Below are positions 12,201 through 21,464 of a stretch of 64,000 nt of DNA, in pieces. The position numbers and the translations under genes were made by a program. The stretch is from NCBI RefSeq assembly GCF_012273895.1, contig NW_024045133.1:372001-436000 (forward strand), read 5' to 3'. Under the pieces are notes generated by a model that saw only the letters and a program-made list of their open reading frames with translations, was not told the origin of the DNA and searched no databases. This DNA is from Zerene cesonia. Lineage: Eukaryota; Arthropoda; Insecta; Lepidoptera; Pieridae. Position 1 is the stretch's first letter. Each line of letters opens with the position of its first letter.

Positions 12201-14807
12201 CGCGTGGGACGTGTGCGCGCCGCTGTACGCGGCCGCGCTGGCCTGGACGGTGCTCTACGACACGATATATGCGCATCAGGTGACTGCTTATTAGTATACA
12301 TTTTTGTAGTGAAACTTCTTTAGAATCGTTGTGATTTCAAAGCTGATGCAACGGAATCAACGACAGGTGAGAGACAGAAATACAAAAATGTGTAGAATGA
12401 AGCCGGCATAGAATGAGACAGAAATATACATACTATTTTATTCATTCTTTTGACGATTTATTGAAGTTTCACTTCTATCATGTGTGAATCGCACACACAC
12501 CTTTTTTTATATAAAAAATGACTTACGTCAAGTAGTTATTGTTTAGTGGCTGCGCCTCGAGGTTTCACCCGTGTGAGAGCGTATTCCGTTGGAATATTGG
12601 GTTGAAAAGTTGCCTATATGTGTTATTTCAGTTGTCCAGCTGTCTACGTACCAAATTACATTGTGATTGGTTCAGAGTAACAAACATACATACATACATT
12701 GATTTTGATTTGATACATACACATACATTCATCCTCGCAAACTTCCAAATTTATAAGATACTAGCAAACCCAGCGAACTCCGTTTCGCCACCAGATGGTG
12801 TAAAAAATTATTTTCCCGCTTTTTTGTTCAAATTTTTCCTGAATTTTCTTTGCTATAAACCTCACGGAGCCCGAGACCTTTCCAACGAATGCAAAACCGT
12901 GGAAATCGGTTCCTGCGTTCTGGAGTTATAGCGTCAGGAAGGAAAACCCGACTTATTTTTATATAGTAGATGTAGGATAGTTCTGTCTGTTATTTACTTG
13001 ATAAATTAAAAAAGGCGCTTTTAAATAATTTTGTGTTTGCTACCTGCTGACCTTTTACTGGGTGAACCAAGTTTATGATTCTTTTCTCATTTGAAAGTTG
13101 GAGCCTCTCGCCATTTCAATCCGGTCTAGTTCTAATCCTGGAAAAAAAGGAAGCTGGTGACCTTTTTTTTTACATAAATTATCATAATATACTATGATGA
13201 TATGAGTAATAACTCTGATGACAATAATGATATCTCCAGGATAAATTGGACGACTCCCGGATCGGCGTGAAGTCGACCGCGCTGACGTTCGGCGAGCGCA
13301 CCAAGCCGGCGCTGTGTGGCGCGCTGCTGCTCAGCCTCGCCGGCTTCGCGCTCGCCGGACACGCCGCCGGCCTCGCCGCGCCCTACGCCGCCGCGCTCGC
13401 CGCCTACGCGGCGCACGCGGCGCGACAGGTGGGGGACTAGTGCGCCCGCCCAGACGAGCGCACGCGCACGTAGGGGGACTAGGGCGCCCGCCCAACCTCA
13501 CGCACGCGTGCTGTGTGCGGCGCTTGTAGGGAGACTTGTGAGGCTGGCCAGCTTGACGCACGCGTGCTGTGTGCGGCGTACACGTAGGGATACTTGTGAT
13601 GCTGGCTAGGCTGACGCACGCACATTGTGTCGTAGAGGGTGGGGGGGGAGGAGTATGGGGGTTTATCCGCATATGCGGGCCATGCGCGGAGTCTGGGCTA
13701 AGGGAGCGTCCATAAATTACGTGAGACATTTTTCAGGATTTTTTGACCCCCCCGCCCTCCTTGGTCAGATTTCGTGATATTTTCCTTAACTCTCTCCCCC
13801 CCTCCCCAAATCTACGTGAGATTTTTTGAAATATACTTTGACTATGAACCCATTGGATTTAAGAAAGGAAAGGAAAAGAAAAAATCATCCGTCCGCGGTA
13901 TTTAAAAGGATAAATAACGAATACTAATACATCAAGTTTTGACATATGTAAATTTTTCTAGAATTTTTTTTTTACTTTAACTAAACTTTATTTTCACGGT
14001 TGTCTGTTAAAAAAAAAAAAATCTTGACCCCCTCCCTCCCTTAAACACCTCAACTAATTTATGGACGCCCCCTAACTAGTATTACAACACACACTTTTTT
14101 TTCACATATATTTGGGCACTATTTTATGATTTAAGTTATATATACTCTGTTTGTCTGTTCCGTATTAACACCTGAACCACTGAAACCGAACTTTGTATAA
14201 AAGGTGAAATAATTTTAGTAATCCAACAGTCTAATAGTTCCAAAGATTTGTGCGTTCAAATAAACTGACCAGCTTTACATTATAAATAAAATATTGAAAA
14301 ATTTTGAAACAATAGAAAAAGTTTGATCACGAGGCGGGATTCGAACCCGCGTCGTTTTGCCACACTGTAGCAACGCCTAGCCTCTCGGCCACCCGTGATC
14401 CCGCCACAGTAATCGAATCTCTTCTACTCTTTCGGTTTCATGTGCCTTTAGGGGTACCCCACGCCATCTATTGAGATGATTAAGAACCATCACAACCAAT
14501 ACGAAACATTATTTCAATGATTACAATATTGTATCGATGAAACGCGGCCTTTCTAAAATTTAATTTTTTAGTTTTATAGCATTGAAATGCTTTATAAATT
14601 ATAGATAACATTGTTTCATTACAGATATATACCCTGAAGCCAGACAACCCGGAAGATTGCGCGAACAAATTTAAATCTAACTCGTGGGTCGGTCTTATAA
14701 TACTGATGGGCATTTTAGGCGGAGGCTACAGTAAGTATGTTGAGAACAGGGGCAAATTTAGGGGCAACGAGGACATGAGCTTAACAGAGAGCTGTGTTTT
14801 TGGTTGA
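9241..14807 (+). CDS. COQ2: 4-hydroxybenzoate polyprenyltransferase, mitochondrial (COQ2)
   Basis: UbiA-family membrane prenyltransferase that attaches the polyprenyl tail to 4-hydroxybenzoate in ubiquinone (coenzyme Q) synthesis at the mitochondrial inner membrane. Exons: 9241-9568, 10571-10746, 11543-11690, 12086-12279, 13240-13428, 14625-14807, giving 405 residues, near the family's usual length. The first Asp-rich motif NDLWDRDVD is at residues 158-166. The second, YDTIYAHQDKLDD (275-287), is split by intron 4. Exons 2-6 encode several hydrophobic helices. The basic, Ser/Arg-containing N-terminus with few acidic residues fits a mitochondrial presequence. An acceptor just before the ATG implies a 5' UTR intron. 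Exons 4 and 5 are far more GC-rich than exons 1-3. The C-terminus after GGGYSKYVEN is hydrophilic and of uncertain conservation. Intron 2 contains an N gap. Confidence 0.96.
10960..11110 (+). mobile_element. tRNA-Ser/Leu-like repeat in COQ2 intron 2
   Basis: A box TGGCCGAGAGG and B-box-like GCTCGAATCCC are present. Not a functional tRNA: the 3' acceptor arm is replaced by CTAAAAGC. Confidence 0.65.
11155..11265 (-). mobile_element. Retroposon fragment, poly(A)-tailed family
   Basis: TTTTTTATGTC, then GAGCTGGTGGGTCGCCTGAT, then CGCTACCAGCGCACATGAAC: inverted 3' part of the family at 34131-34447. Confidence 0.55.
11275..11445 (-). mobile_element. tRNA-derived SINE, diverged
   Basis: Inverted B box in GATTCGAACCCAGGAGCAC and inverted head ACCACTCTACCAAGGAGACG; same family as 54412-54617. 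Confidence 0.6.
11497..11530. other. Assembly gap, 34 N
   Basis: Run of N just before COQ2 exon 3; the acceptor itself is intact. Confidence 1.
11735..12033 (+). mobile_element. Two Helitron-like family B copies in tandem
   Basis: The first ends near GTGAAGCCGGGACG (11875); the second runs from ATATTATAAAGCTGAAGAG to GGGGCGAAGAGCTAG. COQ2 intron 3. Confidence 0.6.
12545..12765 (-). mobile_element. Helitron-like family A, diverged
   Basis: GGCTGCGCCTCGAGGTTTCA at the 3' end of the element; COQ2 intron 4. Confidence 0.6.
13429..13640 (+). repeat. GC-rich tandem array starting at the COQ2 intron-5 donor
   Basis: Four degenerate units begin with GTGGGGGACTAG (13429), GTAGGGGGACTAG (13470), GTAGGGAGACTTG (13526) and GTAGGGATACTTG (13584). 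Units 2-4 share a CACGCACGCGTGCTGTGTGC-like segment. The first unit's GT is the splice donor itself. Confidence 0.8.
13702..14074. mobile_element. MITE with GGGAGCGTCCATAAATTACG terminal inverted repeat
   Basis: The left end GGGAGCGTCCATAAATTACG matches the inverted right end CTAATTTATGGACGCCCCC. CTAA is found outside both ends and may be the target duplication. There is no coding capacity. A degenerate relative is at 49938-50204. It lies in COQ2 intron 5. Confidence 0.72.
14297..14590 (-). mobile_element. tRNA-Ser/Leu-like repeat with ~150 bp conserved flank
   Basis: On the minus strand GATCACG ... CGTGATC pair as a 7-base stem around A box TGGCCGAGAGG and B box GGTTCGAATCC. The conserved segment, with GTATTGGTTGTGATGGTTCT and ATCTCAATAGATGGCGTGG, precedes the tRNA-like part. 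In COQ2 intron 5, ending 35 bases before exon 6. Confidence 0.7.
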
Positions 14808-14994
14808 ATCGGGGGGCTAGAGGCCCCGGAGGCCCCGGTGTAATTATGTACTGTTCAAGCCTTTGATATGGTATTGAAGATGGCGGTATTATAACGTGGG
14901 GCCCCGTGTAAACTGCGTCTTATTTAATAGTGTAAATGTGGTTATAGATGTGCGAATGTATTCTGTTACTGGGGCCCCCCAAGTGAGTGTATAG

Positions 14995-15175
14995 CAGCAT
15001 AGAACTGAGAGGTCCTAGGTTCAGTTCCCGGTGGGGACGCACAAAACGAAAAATGTCTCGGTCTGACACAGAAGGCTGATCACCTACTTGTCCATAAAGA
15101 AAATCGATCAGTGAATATATAGGTATATCATTTGCCCCATACCCCACTGGGGGACATGGGACTTCGCTTATCAAG
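14995..15175 (+). mobile_element. tRNA-derived SINE, 5'-truncated
   Basis: Starts inside the head (GAGAGGTCCTAGGTTCAG) and continues with AATGTCTCGGTCTGACACAG and CCCCATACCCCACTGGGGGA. Confidence 0.65.
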
Positions 15176-15386
15176 AAAGCGTGTATTTTAATAGTTTTTT
15201 CATGGAAAAGAATTATTTGATAGCACATTTAAGATAAACCTACTTCTGTTAATGTTTTATGTTTAATTATAAGGCTGTGATTGATGTAAATAGGGTTTCT
15301 TTTTTATGTTCGCCATATTGCAGTTTTATACATACACTATTGGTATGCTCCGTCTTTGCCCGTGGTACATATATAGGCTACCCGCT

Positions 15387-15605
15387 ACTAGCTGCGCCCG
15401 CGGTTTCACCCGCGTAAGTCCATATCCTGTAGGAATATCGGGATAAAAGGGTTGCCTATGTGTTATTCCAGTTGTCCAACTGTCTACGTACCAAATTTCA
15501 TTGCAATCGGTTCAGTAGTTTTTGCATGAAAGAGTAACAAAAATCCATACATCCATATTTTCAAAATTTTGTGTTTATAATATTTATAGTATAGTACTCA
15601 GACAT
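15387..15605 (-). mobile_element. Helitron-like family A
   Basis: CTAGCTGCGCCCGCGGTTTC through to an AT-rich end. A family B remnant follows at 15660-15735. Confidence 0.65.
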
Positions 15606-15739
15606 CACATACACGTACAACGGTGATAACGGTGATAGAATTTTCGAAATTGATACATTGGTTCCCGAGATTAACAGATTCAAACAAACTCTTCAGCTAT
15701 ATATATACCATAGACAAAGCCAGAGCTGACCGCTAGTGA

Positions 15740-17754
15740 CACAATAAAGTGATATAGCTTCTTGGCTCTAAATTAGATATATAAAAGAGCATAGCCCATT
15801 AGTTCCTTAGTATGTTATAATGTGTAAATATTAAAAATTTATGTAATTTTATAGATCGTTACCAAAAATTAGTTTTGCTTATAATTATTTTTAGTGAATG
15901 CATTTCAAATGTCAGAATTGTAAATACTATTGCATTAAAAATATCATATGCATTACCATGGGGGGTAGTTTTAGGGGATAAAATCCTCCCCAAAATTTTA
16001 GGGTATAATTTAATTATTTCCTTTTATTTAGCCGATACTGCTCGGCTTCTTGATAAAAGTCTCACAAAACTCCTTGCGAGATCATTATCATGGGTATTAT
16101 TAATTATTTTTTGCACCTTCGTTTCAATTTATTCAACCCCCAACCAACCAACCTACTCAGTACGAGTCTGATTATAGAAATAGTTAACTGAAGCTTGGGA
16201 TAAGTGAACTCAGTTCCGAACTATGCTAACTAACCTCATATTAAGAGTAAATAGTATTAAAACACATAAGTTTCACATACCATTATAAATAATATGTTGA
16301 AGCTGTTACAAATATAACAATATGCTCTTGTTGCCACAGTTTTCGTCGTTTATCTTTTATAATATATCCACGTATGGAGATACGACATTGCGGCTTTGGG
16401 CTGTAGGGGGTGTCAAAGAAATGGTCATATATAGTCATAAACTTACGCATATACGCTCGAAGAAGAATATAACTCTGATTCTGCCGCAGTGGGGTAAAAA
16501 TTTACATTATTAAAAAATGTAATGTTATTTTTAAATGATTAAATTTCTAAAATTTCAAAATTTGTGAATTTCCCGCGTTTTTTTGACATTGACGTTTAAA
16601 TTTGATTTTCATGGAGATAGCATTCCTAAATTTTTTCGTTGTGGTATTTTTGTAGTTATAAATTATTTAGTAACGGTGTTGTCGTTGTATGTACAAGAAA
16701 TATATTTTATGGCTTTGTTAACAGAATGTATGTGTGCATTTGTCTAAAATAAAATTTGTTCTTGCCAATGCTGTACTATTTTATTTTACTTTTACCTGCC
16801 AGCATTAAAGTTATAAAGATTAATTTACATAATAATGAACAGTATTAACTTCTTGAACCAAATTTGAACTTTGCTAACCCTGTTAAATTTCAGTGATAAG
16901 CTTGTTTTTTATGTCTTCGTCGGCAATGCAGATAGTGAGTCGCCTGATCTAAGCGCTACCACCGCCCATGAATATTTAGTGAGGCCTTAGGTCGATTCTC
17001 CGAAGACCATACTCCTCTAGCAATGGATTGCCGACTTCAAATTGGAAAGGGATTAAGAAAGGATTGCCAAGAAATATAAAGGAAAGGACTGGGAGGGTTA
17101 AGGAAAAGGACATGGCCCCGGTTTGAAGTATTTTAATTATCTTGTATTATATATTTTATATTATAAAATAACGTTTTGTTTGTTTGTATGAGCGTGCTCT
17201 GGAACTAATGAACCAATTTGATACTCGCTTCCTTAATGAAAATTCATTCGGGAGTCAGGACGTACCTTTAGGAGTTTTTACAATTTTAAACAATGTTCAA
17301 AACGAGCCAATAAAATATGCACATATCTCCGGGATATGTTTGTACATGTATTAATTTGAGTTTTGATAAAGAAAGAAAATTTTATTGAATGATATAGTAG
17401 CATTTGGTGAGCAAAGACTAGTTGAACTACAATATTTAATTTTTAATTGTTTAGAATTAAAAATGACACAAATGCGTGGAGAGGTTAAATAATAATTAAC
17501 ATGGTTGCCTCTATTTATTAAAAAAAGGTTAATGTAATAAGCATTACTCCATAGTATAAAACAAAGTCACTGATTTTGATGTTTTTTTTTTAAATGGATA
17601 GAGTGATTGAAGAGAAAGGTTTATATGTATAATAACATTTATTAAACTACTCCGAAGTTAATGCGAGCGAAGCCATGGGCAAAAGCTAGTAAAACAATAA
17701 ACACTGGCAAATAGTCAAATCTTATTGCCATATATGAAGAAAAAAAATTAGACA
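15740..17754. other. Intergenic DNA between COQ2 and the next zinc-finger gene
   Basis: Retroposon fragment (minus) at about 16910-17120 with GTGAGTCGCCTGATCTAAGC. The 98-codon frame at 15875-16171 has no recognisable protein character. Nothing else supported. Confidence 0.5.
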
Positions 17755-17897
17755 ATTTGACAGTTCAATATTGACACTTGGCCGCGGTACTGCGACGCTT
17801 GTAAACGCCAAACGGAAACATTAAATACACAACAGTCCAAAGACTTATTCATTACTGTAATTTAACTAGTTCCTTCTTTCATAACAACACTACCAAA
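17755..17897 (+). promoter_or_regulatory. Probable promoter and 5' UTR of the two-exon zinc-finger gene
   Basis: A short, mostly non-repetitive, relatively GC-rich stretch directly before the ATG. It contains TTTGACAGTT followed by GACACTTGG, a pair also seen upstream of the Rab24-like gene at about 62649-62670. The start site is not determined. Confidence 0.4.
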
Positions 17898-19861
17898 ATG
17901 TTTCGTTCTACAAGCCAAGCGGCAGACCGTTGGCCGGGTTCTTCTAAAGCTAAGGAGAATGATAGCGATGAAACGTATAGTTGTGATCGATGTTCTGAAG
18001 GCGAATGGTACAGCGAAACAGAAGTAGACGTGCACAAGCAGACAGTGCATAAAAAGGAATTGACGAATTTGGTGCTTGGAAACTTGGAATGTTTGTGTAA
18101 AGTGAGTTAATTTTGATGTACGGGACATAACCTAAAAGAGCAACTACAGAGTATCTTGCCGGCTCCTCTCTGTGGAAACTGCTTTCCGAACCGGTGGTAA
18201 ATGTTAAAACTGTATAAAATGACGATACGAAAGTCCTTCTATAAGAAGTCTAACTGAATAAATAAATGTTTGAGTTTGAAAATATCGAAACTAATAAGCT
18301 TTTATGTATTCAGAAATATATCTGTGAAAATAATTAATTATGCTCGGTATCTGTTTTTTTAAATTATTATTTTAACTTTTACCCTCCTTTTGGTATAGTG
18401 GTTGACGTGTGAGCTTATAACCAAGGAGGCTAGGCTTATAAATAAAGACGTGGTATGGTACAAACGGCTGATATGGTACAAAATTGTATGTGATAGTCAA
18501 GCTTAAAGTACCACACCCCCACAGTAAATTGGCGGAAATATATAATAGCAAGCTATTGTGTTTTGTTCGATGAGCGGGCGAGCCAGAGGCCTGCTTCCTC
18601 TTCCTGACCCCTTCCCAGTCCATTCCTTTTCAGTCATCAATCTTTTCCTCAACCCTTGCCCCTTAAAAGCTAATAGCAATTTCCCACATTAAAAAAATAA
18701 TAATAATTGAATAAAACAAACTTACAGCAAAATTGACCGCCTCCTTGGTACAGTGGTTAACGCGTGAGCGTAAAACCGAGGGGTCCTGGGTTCGATTCCC
18801 GGTGGGGACGCACAAAAAAAAATGTCTCGGTCTGGCAGGACACAGAAGGCTGATCACCTACTTGTCCCTAAAGAAAATCGATCAGTGAAACGGATGTACA
18901 TCATCTGCCCCATACCCCACTAGGGGACACGGGACTTCACTATACTACAGCAAAATTAAGTTTATTAGTCTTAGGTGTAACTATTTACATAACAAGCTAT
19001 TACATTTAAATAGTAATCAAATTCTAAATATGTAAGGGATCGTTCATTATTTGTTCAATCTTTTCCCTTGCTACACAACATAACATGTTAAAACACATAC
19101 ATAATATTGGTCCATTCTTTCAGATGTGCATACAAATATTTGAAGACAAAGACGAACTTATAAAACACATAAAAACCGACCATCTATTCAGCTCCGAAGA
19201 CGCGACGCGCGTCGAGCGCGAGGTCTTCATATGTGACGAATGCCAGAGCATTTTCTTCAACAAACAACACCTGTCGGTCCACATTATTTACAACCACTAT
19301 AGAATACGAGGGCTGGCGCGCATCGAGTGTCCAAAGTGCCAGAAATACGTGAAGATCAGAACGCTCTGGTTCCACTTTCAAGTCCACAAATTTCAAAGTG
19401 TTGCCAGCTGCAAGATATGCTTCCACAAGTGCAAGAACAGGCAACACCTGCGAGAGCACATCAAGGGTCACGCCAAGCACCTGGTGTGCAGCATCTGCCA
19501 GTACGAGACTAAGAAAGAAGACTTGTTCAAACAGCATTTGGCCTTGAAACATAGGAACAGCAATGCGATAGCTTGCAGCCCACAATCGTACTTCTTGCCT
19601 AAATGCGAGGAGGTTAAAATACCGAGAGTGTCGTGTTTCCACGGGTTGTCACTGACGAACGGCGTGCGTCTGTGTGTGTTGTGCCGCGAGATATGTGTGA
19701 GTGATCAAGAAATGCACGAACATATAAAAGAGCATATGGCTGTGGAGAAAAAGTTGCCACAGTGCTACAGTTGTGTGTGTGGTGAGCAGTTTTTAAATAA
19801 AGTGCTGTTGAAACATCATATTTTTAAATTGAAGGGCTCTCATAGACAAAAGGAGGACTAG
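17898..19861 (+). CDS. C2H2 zinc-finger protein, two exons, complete
   Basis: Likely nuclear DNA-binding protein. Exon 1 17898-18101 (68 codons, donor GTGAGTTA) and exon 2 19124-19861 join in phase 0 to 313 residues. About eight C2H2 fingers are visible: CDRC with HKQTVH; CKMC, split by the intron (exon 1 ends CLCK, exon 2 starts MCIQ), with HIKTDH; CDEC with HIIYNH; CPKC with HFQVH; CKIC with HIKGH; CSIC with HLALKH; CVLC with HIKEH; and a degenerate last one (CVCG). Linkers are irregular and not TGEKP-like, as in many insect lineage-specific finger proteins. No ZAD or BTB domain is seen. The ~1 kb intron is filled largely by retroposon remnants. Candidate poly(A) signals AATAAA lie at 20088 and 20289. 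Confidence 0.92.
18140..18280 (+). repeat. LINE 3'-end-like repeat
   Basis: GAGTATCTTGCCGGCTC, then CTGCTTTCCGAACCGGTGGT, ending in AATAAATAAATGTTTGAGTT. Related pieces at 28055-28135, 37520-37600 and 44020-44110. RTE-type origin is a guess. Confidence 0.5.
18388..18445 (+). mobile_element. tRNA-derived SINE head fragment
   Basis: CTCCTTTTGGTATAGTGGTT with the GTGTGAGC segment of the SINE family; broken after the head. Confidence 0.5.
18736..18945 (+). mobile_element. tRNA-derived SINE, near complete
   Basis: A box TGGTACAGTGG and B box GGTTCGATTCC both match RNA polymerase III promoter consensus. The body has AATGTCTCGGTCTGGCAGGA and ends GGGGACACGGGACTTCAC. In the intron of the 17898 gene. 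Confidence 0.8.
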
Positions 19862-20087
19862 GTGTTGTGGTTTATGGATTAGTTTTTTTTTTGTCATAAG
19901 TAGAAATGTTTTGTAATAGTTGCTATTGTAAAAGATAATTTGATCTGTGAACAATTTTTTGTTGATATTTTAATTGTAGTTACCTGTTAAAATCAACAAT
20001 AATATGGTTATTTAACAAATGAAAAAGTACGAGAAAGTTTGGCGCCAAAAATCCGCCATTTTCTCGTTTAGTTCAGTGTCATATAAA

Positions 20088-20093
20088 AATAAA
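20088..20093 (+). terminator. Candidate poly(A) signal (AATAAA) of the two-exon zinc-finger gene
   Basis: AATAAA about 230 bases after the stop codon. A second AATAAA at 20289-20294 is an alternative. Confidence 0.45.
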
Positions 20094-20554
20094 TTGATGT
20101 ACAAGAAGTTTTATATTATTCTTGTAGGAAATTATGAAAATTTTTATTAAAATCAACAAGCTCTGTTTTTACGAAGTTTTTAATTTCATATTGACACTTT
20201 TAATAATGTCATTTTTATGTTAATAATCTATGGCTTGAAAAATATGCAAGTATAATATTTATTATAAATATTTATAAGTCAAATGTTTAATAAATTGTAT
20301 AAAGATATTTCCATTTTTTTATCTCCTTCATTATAATAACAGTACCACAGACTATAGAATCAAACTTTGGTGAGCATTATGATTGTCTATACATTAACCT
20401 TTTTCCATCAACTTAAAAAAGGATTTCTCCTTCAATATATCAATTCAACTGCATATTTTGTATTACATTACATAAAGTTCGACTTTGATCTGTCATGTGG
20501 CATACTATTGTAAATTTTTATTACATAAATAATTATTAATCATATTTATAGATA

Positions 20555-20660
20555 TTGAGCAAGGCTGCTCAACCCCAAGCTCGTGGGTCACAATGTGGCC
20601 CGCGAAAGAATTTTAAATGGCCCGCGCAAGAAGCGTTGTGTGGTTAGGATATGGAGTTAG
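20555..20660. mobile_element. Possible hAT-type element end
   Basis: GCTGCTCAACCCCAAGCTCG, then GTGGCCCGCGAAAG, resembling known hAT-derived repeats. The other end was not found. Confidence 0.3.
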
Positions 20661-20817
20661 ATATTATAAATCTAGAAGTATGTTGCATTATTTACATACT
20701 TGTTAAAGCTCTTCATAGACATCAATTCAGACTTATTTGAAGAAGAAATCAGGGTTATGGAGAGTTACAACGGTACTGTGCTGTGCTATGGCTTTTTAGG
20801 AGAATCATGTTGAAACA

Positions 20818-20990
20818 TAGTATTTTCTTGTGTTTGATTTTACGTAAGAATTATATATTTTGAAATTAAAAACTTTTTAACGGATTTTAAACGCGATTTA
20901 TTCATTATATTATTAACCCGACGTTTCGAACACTTTACAGCGAGCGTGGTCACGGGGAGACTTACTAGTCTAGTTAAAAGTTTTTAGTTT
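20818..20990 (+). mobile_element. MITE, TIR family with CGCGATTTATTCATTAT end
   Basis: Left arm GAAATTAAAAACTTTTTAAC ... CGCGATTTATTCATTATATT and centre GACGTTTCGAACACTTTACA with GCGAGCGTGGTCACGGGGAG. The right arm survives only as a short TTAGTTTCTAAATGATG piece. Confidence 0.7.
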
Positions 20991-21212
20991 CTAAATGATG
21001 AAACATTTCTTTAATTTGAGAGAACAGGTGTTACATTTTTTAGAGTAGACGGGCTTTACTATTGGTAGTCGATGTACTAAACAATACATCCTGGTTGAGT
21101 GAATTCCCAGTCATAATTCACCTGGCGGTAGTTTTTAGTAGTTTTGAATCTATATATGTGTGGGATTTTTTTTTTAAACCATAATTATGTAAAGAATAAA
21201 TTACGTCCTTAA

Positions 21213-21312
21213 CTGAGCAGCATATTTCATTGCAATCAGTTCAGTAGTTTTTTCGTGAAAGAGCAACAAACACACACACCCTTACAAACTTTCTCATTTA
21301 TACTACTAGTAG
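21213..21312 (-). mobile_element. Helitron-like family A, 5' fragment
   Basis: TTTCATTGCAATCAGTTCAG ... ACACACACCCTTACAAAC. Confidence 0.55.
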
Positions 21313-21442
21313 GATAGCGGTCAGGTATGACGAACCCAACCAACAGTTAAAAACTTTTTAAAATCTGTCCGGTATCATATTTTTAGCTTTAAATTATAAG
21401 TAATATAGAAGTGTGATGAAATAAAGTATATGCAGTTTAATT

Positions 21443-21448
21443 TTTATT
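21443..21448 (-). terminator. Poly(A) signal of the nine-exon unknown gene
   Basis: AATAAA on the minus strand, 16 bases past the stop codon of the last exon. This supports that exon as the true 3' end. Confidence 0.6.
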
Positions 21449-21464
21449 ACAGCGCAAACAAAAA

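Noticed and set aside
13314..13729. Overlapping Arg/Pro/Ala-rich frames around COQ2 exon 5
   Set aside because: Shadow frames of a GC-rich exon and the adjacent array; the COQ2 frame is fixed by homology and phase.
15875..16171. 98-codon hydrophobic open frame
   Set aside because: No motif, no splice or start context, AT-rich composition typical of chance frames here.
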